The translations under genes and the position numbers were made by a program. A stretch of 64,000 nucleotides of DNA from Apricaphanius iberus (taxonomy: Eukaryota > Chordata > Actinopteri > Cyprinodontiformes > Aphaniidae): the NCBI GenBank assembly GCA_028564705.1, contig JAPXFQ010002711.1, positions 1-64,000 on the forward strand, written 5' to 3'. Below are positions 11,188 to 21,868 of this stretch, piece after piece. Each line of letters starts with the position of its first letter. Positions within the stretch are counted from its first letter, which is position 1. A model generated the notes under the pieces. That model was not told where the DNA came from and did not search any database. It saw only the letters and a list, made by a program, of their open reading frames with translations.

Positions 11188-11833
11188 TTATAGCCGGGCA
11201 ATTAATAGCTCCCGAACGAGAATGGCGCGCCTGCAGTCTGGTCCCATCAATGCGTCAGGACGCACATCTTCACGGTGTGATGGCTCAGGGGGGAGAGGCA
11301 CACCACGCTTCATGGCGATGTTGTGCAGGACACAGCAGGCCATGATTATCCTACAGACCTGTAATGATGAGGGAGAAACATAAATTAAGATGCAAGGTGT
11401 TTGAATAAACTTGATCTTAGTCTAAGCAGTTTCTACAAGAATAAAATTAAATCGGTTCTTACCTTTTCCGGTTTGTAGAGCAATCTGCCACCTGCTGTGT
11501 CCAAACACATCCAGCGTCCCTTTAAAATGCCAATGGCGCGTTCGATGGTGGAGCGAGTGCGTGCGTGCATCCGATTGTAAGACACCTCCTGAGGTGTCTG
11601 AGGGTTGGTCAGTGGCGTCATTAACCATGGGGTGCTTTCTCAAAATCGTTGCAGAGATCAACGAGTACAGCTCTCGGGAGCCTAAAGCGTCCGAAAAGGA
11701 ACTCGTCACTCTCGGCGAAAAGGTCAATGTGGTCCTGAAACATTCGTTCCCTCCGTAGGGCACGGTCCGCTATCTCTTTCAATAACAGTATATCTGCCAT
11801 TGTATTTGCAGGCCTTGGATGGAGAAATGCCAC
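11188..11833 (-). pseudogene. HARBI1-like transposase with deleted DDE core
   Basis: The minus-strand N-terminus (11833 to about 11625) reads MADILLLKEIADRALRRERM and FGRFRLPRAVLVDLCNDFEK, as in HARBI1-like nucleases. It is then fused out of frame to the C-terminal part with MTPLTNPQTPQE, YNRMHARTRSTIERAIGILK and GRWMCLD. A donor AAG|GTAAGAACC at 11461-11463 and acceptor CATTACAG before 11358 remove an intron of about 100 bp. The last exon (11358-11188) has IIMACCVLHNIAMKRG and ends in TAA. The acidic DDE residues lie in the missing ~180 residues, so no active nuclease can be made. Confidence 0.8.
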
Positions 11834-12278
11834 TTATAAATAGGGTGGGATTGCTAATTGATGGCGTGGTTTCCAATTTACTGAATTAATGTCAAAGCGC
11901 TGGTACATTTAATTTATTTTAAAATGAAAAATGCTCTGTAAATAAACCAAGAAAAAAATTGAATGAATTAATAAAATAAATATGACAGAAATATCACTGT
12001 AGTACCGTATTTTAATGAACTGCACAAAAGAAGATAACACAGCCATGCCGACATGTCGGCACGGACATGTGCGTAAGAGTACTCCTGAGCGTTCGTAGGA
12101 TTTGTTCTTACCTACGAACAAAGGCAAGATAAGAAAACATTCATGAATGCCACAATCTTTGTAAAAACTTCGTAAGTAGGACTTAAGAAAAAAATTGTTC
12201 TTAAGAACGGTTGGTGAATGAGGCCCAATGTTCTTTACATAGTTGACAACAAAATTATACAAATAGAATGATCAATTG

Positions 12279-12702
12279 TCAGTGGAAATCAAATTGATCA
12301 ACCCACAGAAGTCTGGATTTGGAGTCACACATTACAGGCTGATCCAAGTTTGATTTAATGTTCTTATAACAAGTCAGAATGAGGCTCAGTATCGTGGCCT
12401 CTACCTGCCTGTATGATCTCCCTACGACACTGGGCATGCTCCTGCTCCTGATGAGGTGGCGGATGGTCTCCTGAGGGATTTTCTCCCAGACCTGGACTAA
12501 AACAACCACCAACTCCTCGACAGTCTGTGGGGAAAGGTGGGGTTGGTGGATGGAACATGACATGATGTCCCAGTTGAGCTCAACTCGATTCCGGTCTGGG
12601 AAACGGACAGGATAGTCCATAGCATCAATGTCTCCGTTTTGCAGGAACTGCTGACACACTCCAGCCACATGAGGTCTAGCATTGCCTGGCATTAGGAGGA
12701 AC
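12279..12702 (-). pseudogene. Tc1 transposase C-terminal part
   Basis: A 137-codon frame with NARPHVAGVCQQFLQNGDID (second catalytic block, first Asp now Gly), a degraded PDLNPIEHxWDIM block read as PDRNRVELNWDIM, and SPQTVEELVVVLVQVWEKIP. The third catalytic acidic residue position is changed to Glu-to-Val context. Part of the Tc1 copy starting at 9309. Confidence 0.8.
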
Positions 12703-12728
12703 CCAAGGAACTCATCTACCTAATATCA

Positions 12729-13034
12729 GAGCACAGGGTTCCTCCTTCTCCTTTTCATGCCAACTAGCAACAATAATTGACAGAATGTCTGCTGCAGTAA
12801 GTGTTATAACATTTTTTTTAAAGGCAACAACTTTGTTACCAGTGTCCAGTTGTGCTTTTAAATCATTTGGGAAAAGATGAAGGTGCCTCAAAATCCCTGA
12901 ATTTCCAGTTCTAGAATACAGAATCATATCCCACTCGTGGCGGTTAATGTGTTCATTTCCTGCATGTGCAGATTCGAAAGTGTGTTCAGATACAATACAA
13001 CACAGAACTAAAGTCATGCTAATGTTCTTAACTG
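12729..13034 (-). pseudogene. Exon-like frame of an unrecognised gene
   Basis: Minus strand: an acceptor TTTTTCAG near 13035 is followed by TTAAGAACATTAGC and a frame open to the Tc1 junction. It includes HINRHEWDMILYSRTGNSGI, LRHLHLFPNDLKAQLD, KKNVITLTAADILSIIVASW and EKEKEEPCALI. Codon use is coherent and no stop occurs over about 95 codons. The Tc1 insertion truncates it. I do not recognise the protein; it is the best candidate for the large TIR element's own coding sequence. Confidence 0.45.
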
Positions 13035-14030
13035 AAAAACTACTTTTAATTTAACTTCTGGTTGACAATTAAATTCATTACAATTACAGAAACTAAGTAT
13101 TTAATTTAATTCAGTTTATGTATGTAAGGGTTATTCACAACAAATAATCTGTAGGTACTTTACAACATCTTTAAAATACTCTGAAAATGGTCACATACCA
13201 AAGAGAAGTCAGTGAGGTCATAAAAAATTATCATTGATTTCTAAGAATAAAAGTTGGAAATTTATACCAGAAGCAGTGATGATGCAATGTTCTGTTACAG
13301 CTGGAGAGCTAAAGAAACAGCATCAGTTCCTTTAGTTACTGGATGATCTCCAAGATCCCATAAACTCGACCTAAAAACAAATAGAAAAATAATCAATGAT
13401 GCATTTTGTAAAGAAAAAATCTAGTCGTTAAAAAATCCAAGAAAACATAAAAAGTAAAGGCCTGTATTAATCCTACATCATTAGTTTAACTAGTATTGAA
13501 ATATTTTTCTTTTTCTTTTAAATTTTCATGGATTTATATGTAAAACACATTACTGAGTTGTAAATTTTCCCTAAAAATATATTGTATATTTTAGCGAGTT
13601 TTATTCAAACTATTTTATTCCAAAACATCTGTTTCACAAAGTCAGCCTTTAATTCAATATTATTTTTCCCAGTTGTTTAATTATTTCAAAAAGGAACATT
13701 TTCAGTCGAATGAGTTTATCTGCCAGTCAGAGTCTGAAGGTTGAACCTGAACACTTACTGGCCGTTACATTAATCATAATCATAATCAGTCATAAACAGT
13801 AATCATCCGCATATTCGGGTACTATTACTGGCACAGTGTGTCTTATTAATTCTCAATGGTGGCATGGCATTGTGGGAATACAGCAGCATTCGTATTGGGA
13901 AGCTTGATAGTTATAGAGAGTGACGTCATGAAGATGTGTTGAATGTGGGCTGAGCCCTAGTGGGCAACAGTATGTAAAATGCAAGTAAACATGGGGAGTT
14001 CCTTGAGCATTTGTAAACTGTATCATGTGA
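13035..14030. other. Probable intron with one further exon-like segment
   Basis: On the minus strand a TTGTTTTTAG acceptor and a following GTATAAA donor bracket about 100 bp near 13267-13371. All three frames there contain stops, so if it is an exon it is untranslated. Otherwise A/T rich and featureless. Confidence 0.3.
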
Positions 14031-14033
14031 GAT

Positions 14034-14165
14034 GGTGAACTGGAGTGATGCTGAGGTCTGGGAGCTGAGGAGTAGATTAGTCCTTAAAGGGGACTGTGAA
14101 GGACGGCCACCTTTTGGAGCGGCTCGCAAACAGTCTTGAGGAGCGGGGCATCAATTGGGATTAAA
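14034..14165 (+). pseudogene. Myb/SANT-like fragment
   Basis: ATG at 14033 opens NWSDAEVWELRSRLVLKG, and a little further in another frame LEERGINWD ends at a TAA. These match the start and the middle of a transposon Myb/SANT domain (WSDxEVxxL ... LxERGxxW), with the segment between deleted or frameshifted. Probably the remains of a second Harbinger-type element together with the transposase piece at 14430. Confidence 0.45.
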
Positions 14166-14429
14166 AACAAGTTATTTCCATCTATTTTCTCTGTTTACCA
14201 CAGACTCTACGGTCTCACACTTGATACGCAACCCTGCACATGAACAGCCCCCACATAATATATTCTAAAAAGCACCTTATTGGGCAAATTGTTGCCACAG
14301 ACTGAGCTCTTATGAGTGACCAGAATAGAATAGAATATTCCTTTAATTAATCTTGAATGAAGCGCGGGTCCAGTGAAAACATTTTCAACAAAAGCAGATT
14401 TCAAAAATCAGAAATAACACTTACAGAAG

Positions 14430-14645
14430 AAAAATGGATAGGCTCTCCTAAAAAGGAACAGAGCACCTGTAGTTGGTGTCCTGGTAGGAGATTTAAGCTC
14501 CGATGCGTCCCAGGAGGTCGTAAAATTAGGCACGGGACAGATGGAGGTAGCACTGAAAGCGAACCTCATCCATAAGCAGCTCCTGGAGCAAATGGTTAAA
14601 CCCTCCAAACTCAGAACACATCTGAAGAATGAGCGCTAATGCACC
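14430..14645 (-). pseudogene. Second Harbinger-type transposase fragment
   Basis: Minus-strand translation over several frames gives LLQELLMDEVRFQCYLHLSR, FYDLLGRIGA and ISYQDTNYRCSVPF, with stops between them. This is the N-terminal region of a PIF/Harbinger nuclease of a different lineage from the copy at 11188-11833. No terminal repeats identified. Confidence 0.55.
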
Positions 14646-15699
14646 CGATGTCAATGTTGTCTAGCTTAATCTAGCAAATAAAGCCAAGTCACTTTCTAGT
14701 TACGATCCACCATAGTTCAGAACGTGCGGCAACAGCGGAAGCCCCAACCATGCGTTGTTTTTTCCTCAGAAGCAAGCTATGGAAGCCAAAACGTACATAT
14801 GTCAAACTTCATCCATTGAATCCGTTGCCTGACGCAGACCAACTGTGCAGTGTGAATGCACCATTACCCCTCAAAAAATATTTCTGCACCTGACCCCTGC
14901 TGGGCTCTGTAGGTTCGTGCTCCGCCTGTGTGAGAACGGCTATATTTGTTGTTGGTTATTTTACGTCACTACGACTACACTAGGACTTTCGATTGTATAA
15001 AATTTAAAAAAAGACTGGCATATTTAACGATCAAGATGACGAGAGCGTGCAACGACTCCAGCAAGATTTCTAAAGACTGCCAGTCTTTAGGCAGAGACTG
15101 TGAAAATCCTGCGGTGCACGCCCAGCATAAGCTTATGCCCTTGGATTTGTGTTAGCGTCTGAATCGACAGCATTTGAATAAAAAACAAACACCACATCAG
15201 TTATCTGGAATAAACCTAATTACACAGATTTTACAAGAATATAAAGCAAACACAGAGATGTTAGCACACCAAACTACTGTAGGTCGCAAAGCACAGGCTA
15301 ACGGCAATCTGCTGCTAACTGCAGTTTACATGTTTTAATGTGTTTACACTCACATATAAGGGTATACTAAATCTACAATCGTCATCATATAAATATCTAA
15401 ACTCACCCAATTCAGCTGTCGGTCTCCAGGCGAACATCCAGAGCTTCTTCTTTCAGCTGTTGTTGCGAGTGAATACATGGTTCCTCCAGCATGAAGCTGA
15501 AGTTGGCTTCTGATTCTAGCCATGATTTGGGAAACGGCCAAAGGGCAATTCAACATAATTTCTCACTGATCCAAGCATCTTTAATCTGCTCTAGTCTAAA
15601 AACTACAAAGCACAGACACTTTAATAAATAGTAAAAAATCAGTTGGAGTAACTGTTTAGCCATTTTCATAATTATAAATGGAAGTCAACTTCAGCATTC
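14646..15699. other. No gene recognised (inner right arm of large TIR element)
   Basis: Includes a copy of a CCATTGAATCCGTTGCCTG-type stretch and AGTGTGAATGC motif resembling Harbinger MITE ends, but no second end was found. Open frames here (14946-15155, 15350-15556) look random. Confidence 0.3.
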
Positions 15700-16265
15700 A
15701 CACACCCATACTAATCTACTACCCATAATCCTTGAGGCCAAACTTTGATTCCATAAATTCAAGGTTGATTCAATATATTCAGACTTTTATTCCATATATT
15801 CAAGGTTGATTCAATATATTCAGACTTTTATTCCATATATTCAAGGTTGATTCAATATATTCAAACTTTTATTCCATATATTCAAGATTGATTGAATATA
15901 ATCAGATGTTCATTCCATATATTCAAGGTTGATTCAACATATTCAGACTTTTATTCCATATATTCAAGCTTCATTCCATATATTCAAGGTTCATTCCACA
16001 TATTCAAGGTTGAATCAATATACTCAGACTTTCATTCCATATATTCAAGGTTGATTCAGTATATTCAAGGTTCATTCTATATATTCAGACTTCCATTCCA
16101 TATATTCAAGGTTGATTCAATATATTCAGACTTTTATTCCATATATTCAAGGTTGATTCAATATATTCAGACTATTATTCCATATATTCAAGCTTAATTC
16201 CATATATTCAAACATATAAAAAATATCAATATAAATATATAATATTTTTCCTCAACAGCATGCCA
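15700..16265 (-). repeat. Right terminal inverted repeat with minisatellite
   Basis: Units of TTCCATATATTCAAGGTTGA and TTCAGACTTT type, the reverse complement of the left array. They are preceded on the inner side by CTACCCATAATCCTTGAGG. Both the satellite and the flanking unique sequence are inverted relative to 5790-6250, which is why I call these true terminal repeats and not two independent satellites. Confidence 0.8.
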
Positions 16266-16280
16266 TTATATATATATATA

Positions 16281-17025
16281 TCATGGCATGGTATGAATTT
16301 TCACAGTTATGCTAATGGCACACAACTATATTTATCCATACATCCTGATTAATCCAATCAAGTAGATAAGAGGCATGTCTTGAAGACATAAAAATGGGTG
16401 ACTCTAAACTTTCTGCTTTTAAATTCAGACAAGACAGAAATTGTTCCTTTTTGGACCGGAAGTTTAAAAAAAGGAAAGTACTAAGTCAATTCACCTGGAT
16501 AGATTTAGGTTGGCTTCTGGTAATAATGTAAAGAACCTGTGTGTAATTTTTTACCAAGACATTACATTAAAATCCCATTTTAAGGTTTCCTATTAGGATT
16601 TCCTTCTTTCACCTCCAGAATATTGCTAAAATTAGAGATATACTGTCCAAGAGTAAAGTTAAGAAACTAGTACATGCATTTGTTAGTCAATTAATTCAAG
16701 GCTAGACTCCTGTAATTATTATGAATCATTATTAATTACTATAATCAGGAAGTCCATAAAATGCAATTAAAAGCTTCTAGTTGATCCCAAACGCTCGAGC
16801 AGGAGTTCTGATGAACATTAAAATGAGAGATCACATTTCTACTGTTTTAGCTTCTCTCCATTGGCTCCCTGTTAAATCCAGAATAGAGTTTAAGATCCTC
16901 TTCCTTACATAAAGCCCTTAATGTCAAGCTGTTTCATACATCAGAGATCTGATTGTTCCATATGTTTCTCACAGAACACAGAACTAACAATTAGCCACTC
17001 TACAACACGACAGAACACGTTCAGT
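16281..17025 (+). pseudogene. LINE RT, right half of the split copy
   Basis: Resumes the frame interrupted at 5718: HGMNFHSYANGTQLYLSIHP, where the catalytic YADD block is mutated to YANG, then LLLNSDKTEI, and a degraded tail to about 17000 including a region equivalent to SLHWLPVKSRIEFKIL. Stops are frequent. Same orientation as 5481-5718. Confidence 0.75.
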
Positions 17026-17029
17026 ATTT

Positions 17030-17275
17030 GTGGAGATAACACATCAAAGCTACAATTTTTTTCCCCAAGGAAGTGAAGCTCAAGAAGAAATGGTTGGAAT
17101 TTGTTTTGGTGCACCAACGAGAAAATGCTACGCTCGGTTAGTGATTTGCTCAGTCACTCTGAGCACAGTGACTTCTAGCTACAGACTGTACAGTACTGGC
17201 TTTGCCTCACGGCTTTATTTAAAACAAGGATCTGTACCAAAAGATGGAACACTAGCTCCCTGGCTACTGTAAGTA
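17030..17275 (+). other. Short open frame with donor-like end, unrecognised
   Basis: 80 codons ending at TACTGTAAGTAAAA, which resembles a splice donor. The protein (contains GFASRLYLKQGSVPKDGT) matches nothing I know. It could be the distal part of the LINE or chance. Confidence 0.2.
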
Positions 17276-17354
17276 AAAATAAATTGTTCTATCAATGTTT
17301 CACTTTCTATGTATTGTGTTAAAATGTGCCATGTCAGTGAAATATACTACCTTA

Positions 17355-17445
17355 GGAGCGCCACGTGGCATAGTGGTTATGACCGGCGCCCCATGTTCAG
17401 AGGCCCTACCCCTCGATGTGGCTGTCTCGGTTGATTCCTAATTTG
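17355..17445 (+). repeat. tRNA-derived SINE-like fragment
   Basis: GGCATAGTGGTTATGAC resembles a Pol III box A and CGGTTGATTCC a degraded box B, spaced about 50 bp, as in common fish tRNA-type SINE heads. It cannot fold as a functional tRNA. Confidence 0.4.
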
Positions 17446-17639
17446 CTAATTTGGAATACACTAAGAAAAGGGTGAGTGACAGGAATTTCTTCACACAAAC
17501 CGCCACAGCAGGCATTCTTTCATACCATAGAACATGGAAAAATTAATCAAAACACCAGTAAGTGAGACTTTTAATATAGAAAGTACCCTTACATAGGTTC
17601 ATTTTGTTCTTTTTGTGTCTCTGCTTTATCTTCTCAAAC

Positions 17640-17930
17640 CCCCCAGATGGTTCTGGCAGATGACTGCTTGTACTAAGCCAGGTTCAGCGTGAGGTTTCTT
17701 CCTGTTAAAAATACGTTTTTCATCTCCACAATGGTTTTATGCTTGCTCGGTATAAGGGATACCTGAGGGATTGCTGTGATTTCTAGTCTGTATTTTCATG
17801 GAAAACTTTTAACTGACTGGAATGTTTGTACAATTGTATTCAAATGACTTTTCTTGTAAAGTGCCTTGAGATTAAATCTGTTGTGAATTGGCGCTTTATA
17901 AATAAACGGAATTAAATTGAATAAATTAAG
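17640..17930 (+). mobile_element. LINE 3' end (Rex1/L2-like)
   Basis: Same block order as 2200-2498: TTTCTTCCTGTTAAA, AAGTGCCTTGAGATTAAA, GTTGTGAATTGGCGCTTTAT, AAATAAACGG and an ATTAAATTGAATAAATT tail. Confidence 0.75.
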
Positions 17931-19435
17931 CCACTATTTTATCACAGTACACAGTTACAGATTACCACAGTGTATGGATCTTTTGAAATGACACTGTATT
18001 GTTTTTTTTCTGAAGCTTTAATTTACTTTGTCAGAGGCTAAAAATTCTCCATTTCACATCGTTGACACTTTGCTGTCTCTCTCTTTGCAGCTTTCAGCTA
18101 GTGTGTCCAGGCAGCATAACGCTTAAACGGACAAAAGTTGATGCTTGAAAATTAAATCCCTGCCGCTTGTACACTTTAGTCCGCGTCGATGTGTCGGCGC
18201 ATCACATCAGTTTGTCAGCAGGCGAGGGGGGATTTCTCTGTTGTTTCTCTGTTATTTCTGCACTTTCCCTCCCTCTGCTCCGCTCTTCCTAGTAATGTGT
18301 ATTTACTGTAGTTTCCCTAACCGGGATTGGCTAGCATTAACAAACGTAAATAGAAAGATGAAAAAAATCTTTAACTGCTTTTTTGACACGCCAGTATCCT
18401 GCAATCGCTACGTTGTCACCTCCTTTTCTTTCTCTCCCACCCTACAGCCACAGCCGGCAGTCATCTTGCCCTCAGTCTCCCCCGCATTGAGTAGCTCCAA
18501 TCGAATCTCATGGCCGATTGGTTGCTGCTCCGTGTTTGCTGCCCGAAAGTTACTTTTTCACAACTTCATGCAGTGGCTGCGTGGAGGCCTTGACAGACAG
18601 TCCAGGTCATCAGGTGAGTGGAAGCGCTGATGCCTGCTGTTGACGTGCGCAACATGCTGCATGCCAGCTTGATGGCCACATGCTGCGCAGGTACCATAGA
18701 TTGCATGTAATCTAGCTGCCCTGCTACCTGGCCGCACAAGGCGGTCTGAACATACCTTTACACGTTAAACTGCTCTTCAGGCTGTAGATTTCATCCCTGT
18801 CTAAATCTGTGGTAATGCAAACAACCCAGTACCATTTCTACCTGGAGGATTTTGTGTTCTGTCCTTATTGAGGTTCATCTTCAGTAAAAGATGGCTCTTA
18901 CACACTCACTTTATATTGTGATCTATCACTCTACTTCATCTCTGTTTGGAAGCTTATGAATCTGTTTGTGAATCTGAGCTGGAAGCAATTGCCCCAGATT
19001 GTCGGTCAGAACACTTTAATGTCATTCAGGAATGGAAGGATCAAGTTGAGTCCATGAGGAAATTATTTTCACTTTAATGTGAGAGCTGGTTTACAGGACA
19101 ATACTTGCATCTGAATGTGCATGTATAAAAAACATGAGCGTGTGGGTTCTTTAGCTTCTGAATGCACCCACCATCTCTCACTCGGCTGCAAGCTGTGTCT
19201 GTGTCTCTGCGCTGTAGCAGCAGCTCCGCCTTGTGGTGCATTTGAGGACATATAGGAATTCTTATATGCAACCCTTTTTAACAGCCACCCCAAATTTGGT
19301 ATGCAAATTTGACCTTGATGGAATAGTCTTCTACGCCTGAGTATAATTCTGGGGTTGAGCAGGGAACTTTATAAGCCATGCCACTGGACGAGTATAAATC
19401 CAATCCCAAGGTTCTCCCTTTCTGTGTTCCATTTC
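17931..19435. other. No gene recognised
   Basis: A long open frame at 18145-18630 has irregular composition and no domain. A CTCTCTTTGCAG acceptor-like site occurs near 18091. I cannot support a gene. The GC content near 18180-18700 is higher than in the surroundings. Confidence 0.35.
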
Positions 19436-19439
19436 TATC

Positions 19440-21868
19440 ATGTTTGTAAGGTCAGGATGAAATACTGGATGGAGTATTTCCAAAATTGATCAGGTTCTGC
19501 TGAGTGTGTCTCAACCTCCTCCGACTGAGGAATTTTGATTATGGGTAGAGCACTTGAGGTGGAGAGCAATATGGCAACCCCATTAACAGAGAGTAGGGCG
19601 TGACAGTATCTTGGTCTGCGATATCCCACGATACATTAACCAAATGTCTGGAGTTCAGAATGCTTTCAACCTCAAGCAGAACAGTGAGTCTGATACTGCT
19701 CCATTGGGCTATGATTATGGGTCGTGTTTTAACCGAACCAGGAAAAAAAATGTCTCTGCACTCAATTGGATAGATCTGTAACCAATCAGAGTAATAGAAG
19801 TGTGTGCTCTGCAGAGCAACGGATGTTATCTGTTCCTCTCTTAGAAATCCTCTTTTAAAATTAATGCCCTGTCGATATCTTCTAGAACAGACTCGATGGC
19901 AGAATCTACACATCTCAGTTCTCATGGCGGCAGCCATCGCCGTTGTAAACAAATTCAACCCAGAAGCTCTTTGGTGACGTGGTTGATTACGTTTCTGTTG
20001 TTCACCTCTCAATCATCGTAAGCTCGAGTTGATTGGTCCGAACAGATCCTGTTCGGGCATAATTGCTCCTCAACGGAGGAATGCCAAACCGAACTTCCAG
20101 ACCATGTTGTGGACAGGACTTTGGCTGGCATCCAGGCTACCCTTGGTTAGATAAAAGTTCAAATCATCTCCCTGTACAGGCAATGAACCGTCTAAATGAC
20201 ATTAAGAAGGAGTCAGCATCCATGTTCACCAGCAAATCTAGGTGAACTGCTCGAGTAGTAAGACATTTGAACAAAATGCCCCACATTTTCTCTGTACAAC
20301 GGTTGGCCCCTCCATCTTTTACACTCAGGACACTTATATTGATGTTTCCTGACTGCTTCTCTTCCTCTTAATATCCAGTACTTCAGGAGAAGTTCATTTA
20401 AAACTTGTTACGCTCCAGGATTGTTGAGTTGTTTATCACAGCACTGGATCAGGAGTTTGGTAACCAGATGAGAAGGATCTATAAGGACAGGATGAAGTAA
20501 TTTGGGACTTAGGTCTTCGCATCTGCAAAGTCAACCTCCAACCCTAATCAGGTCTGATGTCTTGGAGCGAGAGTAATTATCCGACTACTGGATGGAACTG
20601 ACTTCCCTGATTGGAGGAGCGGGAATTCCTTTGGGAAAGTCTCCATCTGGGAGTGTCTAAGCAAGGCCAGCTCTGCTCTTTGGAAGTCATTAGCATCAGG
20701 GTGGCTTGTAGGAGTTCTTCATTGGAGTTAAACTGTGGGATGTCAGGAGTTGTGGGACTAGTCAATCCTGCCAACATACCGCAGAACATTGCCTTTCTCA
20801 GTTCCTCGACTTCCTCATCGTTCCTCCAATTGGTGTCTTTGGTCAGAGGGTGGCTGCTGAAGGAATGCTGGCCCTCAGCTCCAACGACTCTCACCTGCCA
20901 GCGGAACCACTGTTCTTCCTCTTGTAATGTCGTCTGCAGGGTTAGATCCTGATTCGACATACCACCAGGATGCTGGGGCAGTGAGTTCTTATATTTCCGA
21001 AACTCTATTTCCTACGAACACCTTATACCGGCATGAATCCAAAGGTAGCTAGTTGAGGACTGTCATCGAGTCTATCCAAAGAACTATACCTTGGATCTCA
21101 AAGGTTAGCTCCTTTTTCAGCATAGAAGCCAACTGTGCTCATGTCAAGGCTCAGCATAACTTCAACCTGGGATTTGAGAGATGTTTCTTGGGGGCCACTC
21201 TTGGCCTTGCTTCCAAGAAGGCTACTTGGATTCTTCCATCCCCTTGGTCGATGGGTATGCTACTTACCCATAGGCATGCTCAGACGCATCACAGAAAACA
21301 TGGATGCTCCGATTGCTGTTACTGCAGGCTGAGTGTGGGTCCATGTAACATATTGGGATTGTTATCCGTGAAATCTGTTTCAGATTACTCTCCCACATTT
21401 TCTGGTAGGTGAAGATCATCCCATCTTCTTTTATTATCGCAGAGGTGTTGCACAATGACCTTGGCTCTGGTGATTTATGGGATGAGGAAGCCAAGAGGAT
21501 TGTACTGTTGAGCAAGCAGCCGGTAAACATTGCGCATTGTTGGCTACACATTGCTGTTTTGACTATGCTTGTAACACAAGGTGTCAGTCTTGCAGTACTA
21601 CACAAGTCCTAAGGTCCATTCCTGAGGATCAGCGGAGTCCTACGAGAACCAAAGAATGCTCCTCTCGACTTGGGAGTGGGCAGGTAGGTGGCTAACAACC
21701 TTGGGAACATTACTAGCCTAGTGCCGCAGTTCAAATCCACTCTCCATGAGGAGAGACTGCAGTTGATTCATCAACTTCTTGGCTTGGACTTCAGAGGGGA
21801 GGCTCTGCAAACAATTATTAACAGAAAAATGATGCTCTACAGAGCGCCCCCCGCATCTATGTGCTTCT
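19440..21868 (-). pseudogene. BEL/Pao retrotransposon pol relic
   Basis: Minus-strand frames in order: near 21264-21605 a Pao-type RT/RNase H boundary (LKQISRITIPICY, RSIHVFCDASEHAYG); near 20577-20960 a linker region with DTNWRNDEEVEELRKAM; and near 19539-20012 the integrase C-terminal part (LEVESILNSRHLVNVSWDIA, VTPYSLLMGL). Several stops and frameshifts separate them. The 5' half is missing where a Tc1 element begins at 21869. No LTR was recognised downstream. Confidence 0.8.

Larger units (their letters stand above)
9902..12226. mobile_element. PIF/Harbinger DNA transposon, internally deleted
   Basis: 2325 bp with inverted ends GGGCCTCATTCACCAA and TTGGTGAATGAGGCCC. It carries the two genes expected of this superfamily in convergent orientation: a Myb/SANT-like DNA-binding protein on the plus strand and a HARBI1-type nuclease on the minus strand. 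The nuclease lacks its catalytic core. A 3-bp target duplication could not be fixed because the flanks are palindromic (ATT/AAT). Confidence 0.85.
9309..12728 (-). mobile_element. Tc1-like element, minus strand, carrying two nested insertions
   Basis: The terminal-repeat segment TACACAGCTCAAAAAATAAA lies at 9311, followed by AACACATCCTAGACC. It is interrupted first by a LINE 3' end and then by a PIF/Harbinger element. It resumes at about 12230 with GTTCTTTACATAGTTGACAA and continues into the transposase C-terminus (12279-12702). In the Tc1 family I know, these segments are contiguous, so both inserts are secondary. The N-terminal half and the opposite terminal repeat are missing; sequence identity to Tc1 stops near 12728. 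Confidence 0.7.
5719..16280. mobile_element. Large TIR element (~10.5 kb), unclassified, with nested insertions
   Basis: The segment interrupts a LINE RT and its two ends are inverted copies of each other. The left end reads (TA)n, then tandem GAATATATGGAATGAA-type units, then AAGGATTATGGGTATTGTAG. The right end is the reverse complement of the same order, including AAGGATTATGGGTAGTAG just inside the minisatellite. Internal minus-strand exon-like pieces near 8650-9060 and 12729-13034 may belong to its own gene. The remaining sequence is filled by later insertions (MITE, two Tc1, LINEs, a solo LTR, PIF/Harbinger). I do not recognise the superfamily. TA flanks make a TA target site possible but the A/T-rich ends hide any duplication. 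Confidence 0.55.

Noticed and set aside
18145..18630. 161-codon open frame as a host exon
   Set aside because: Irregular composition, no recognisable domain, no matching splice sites at both ends.
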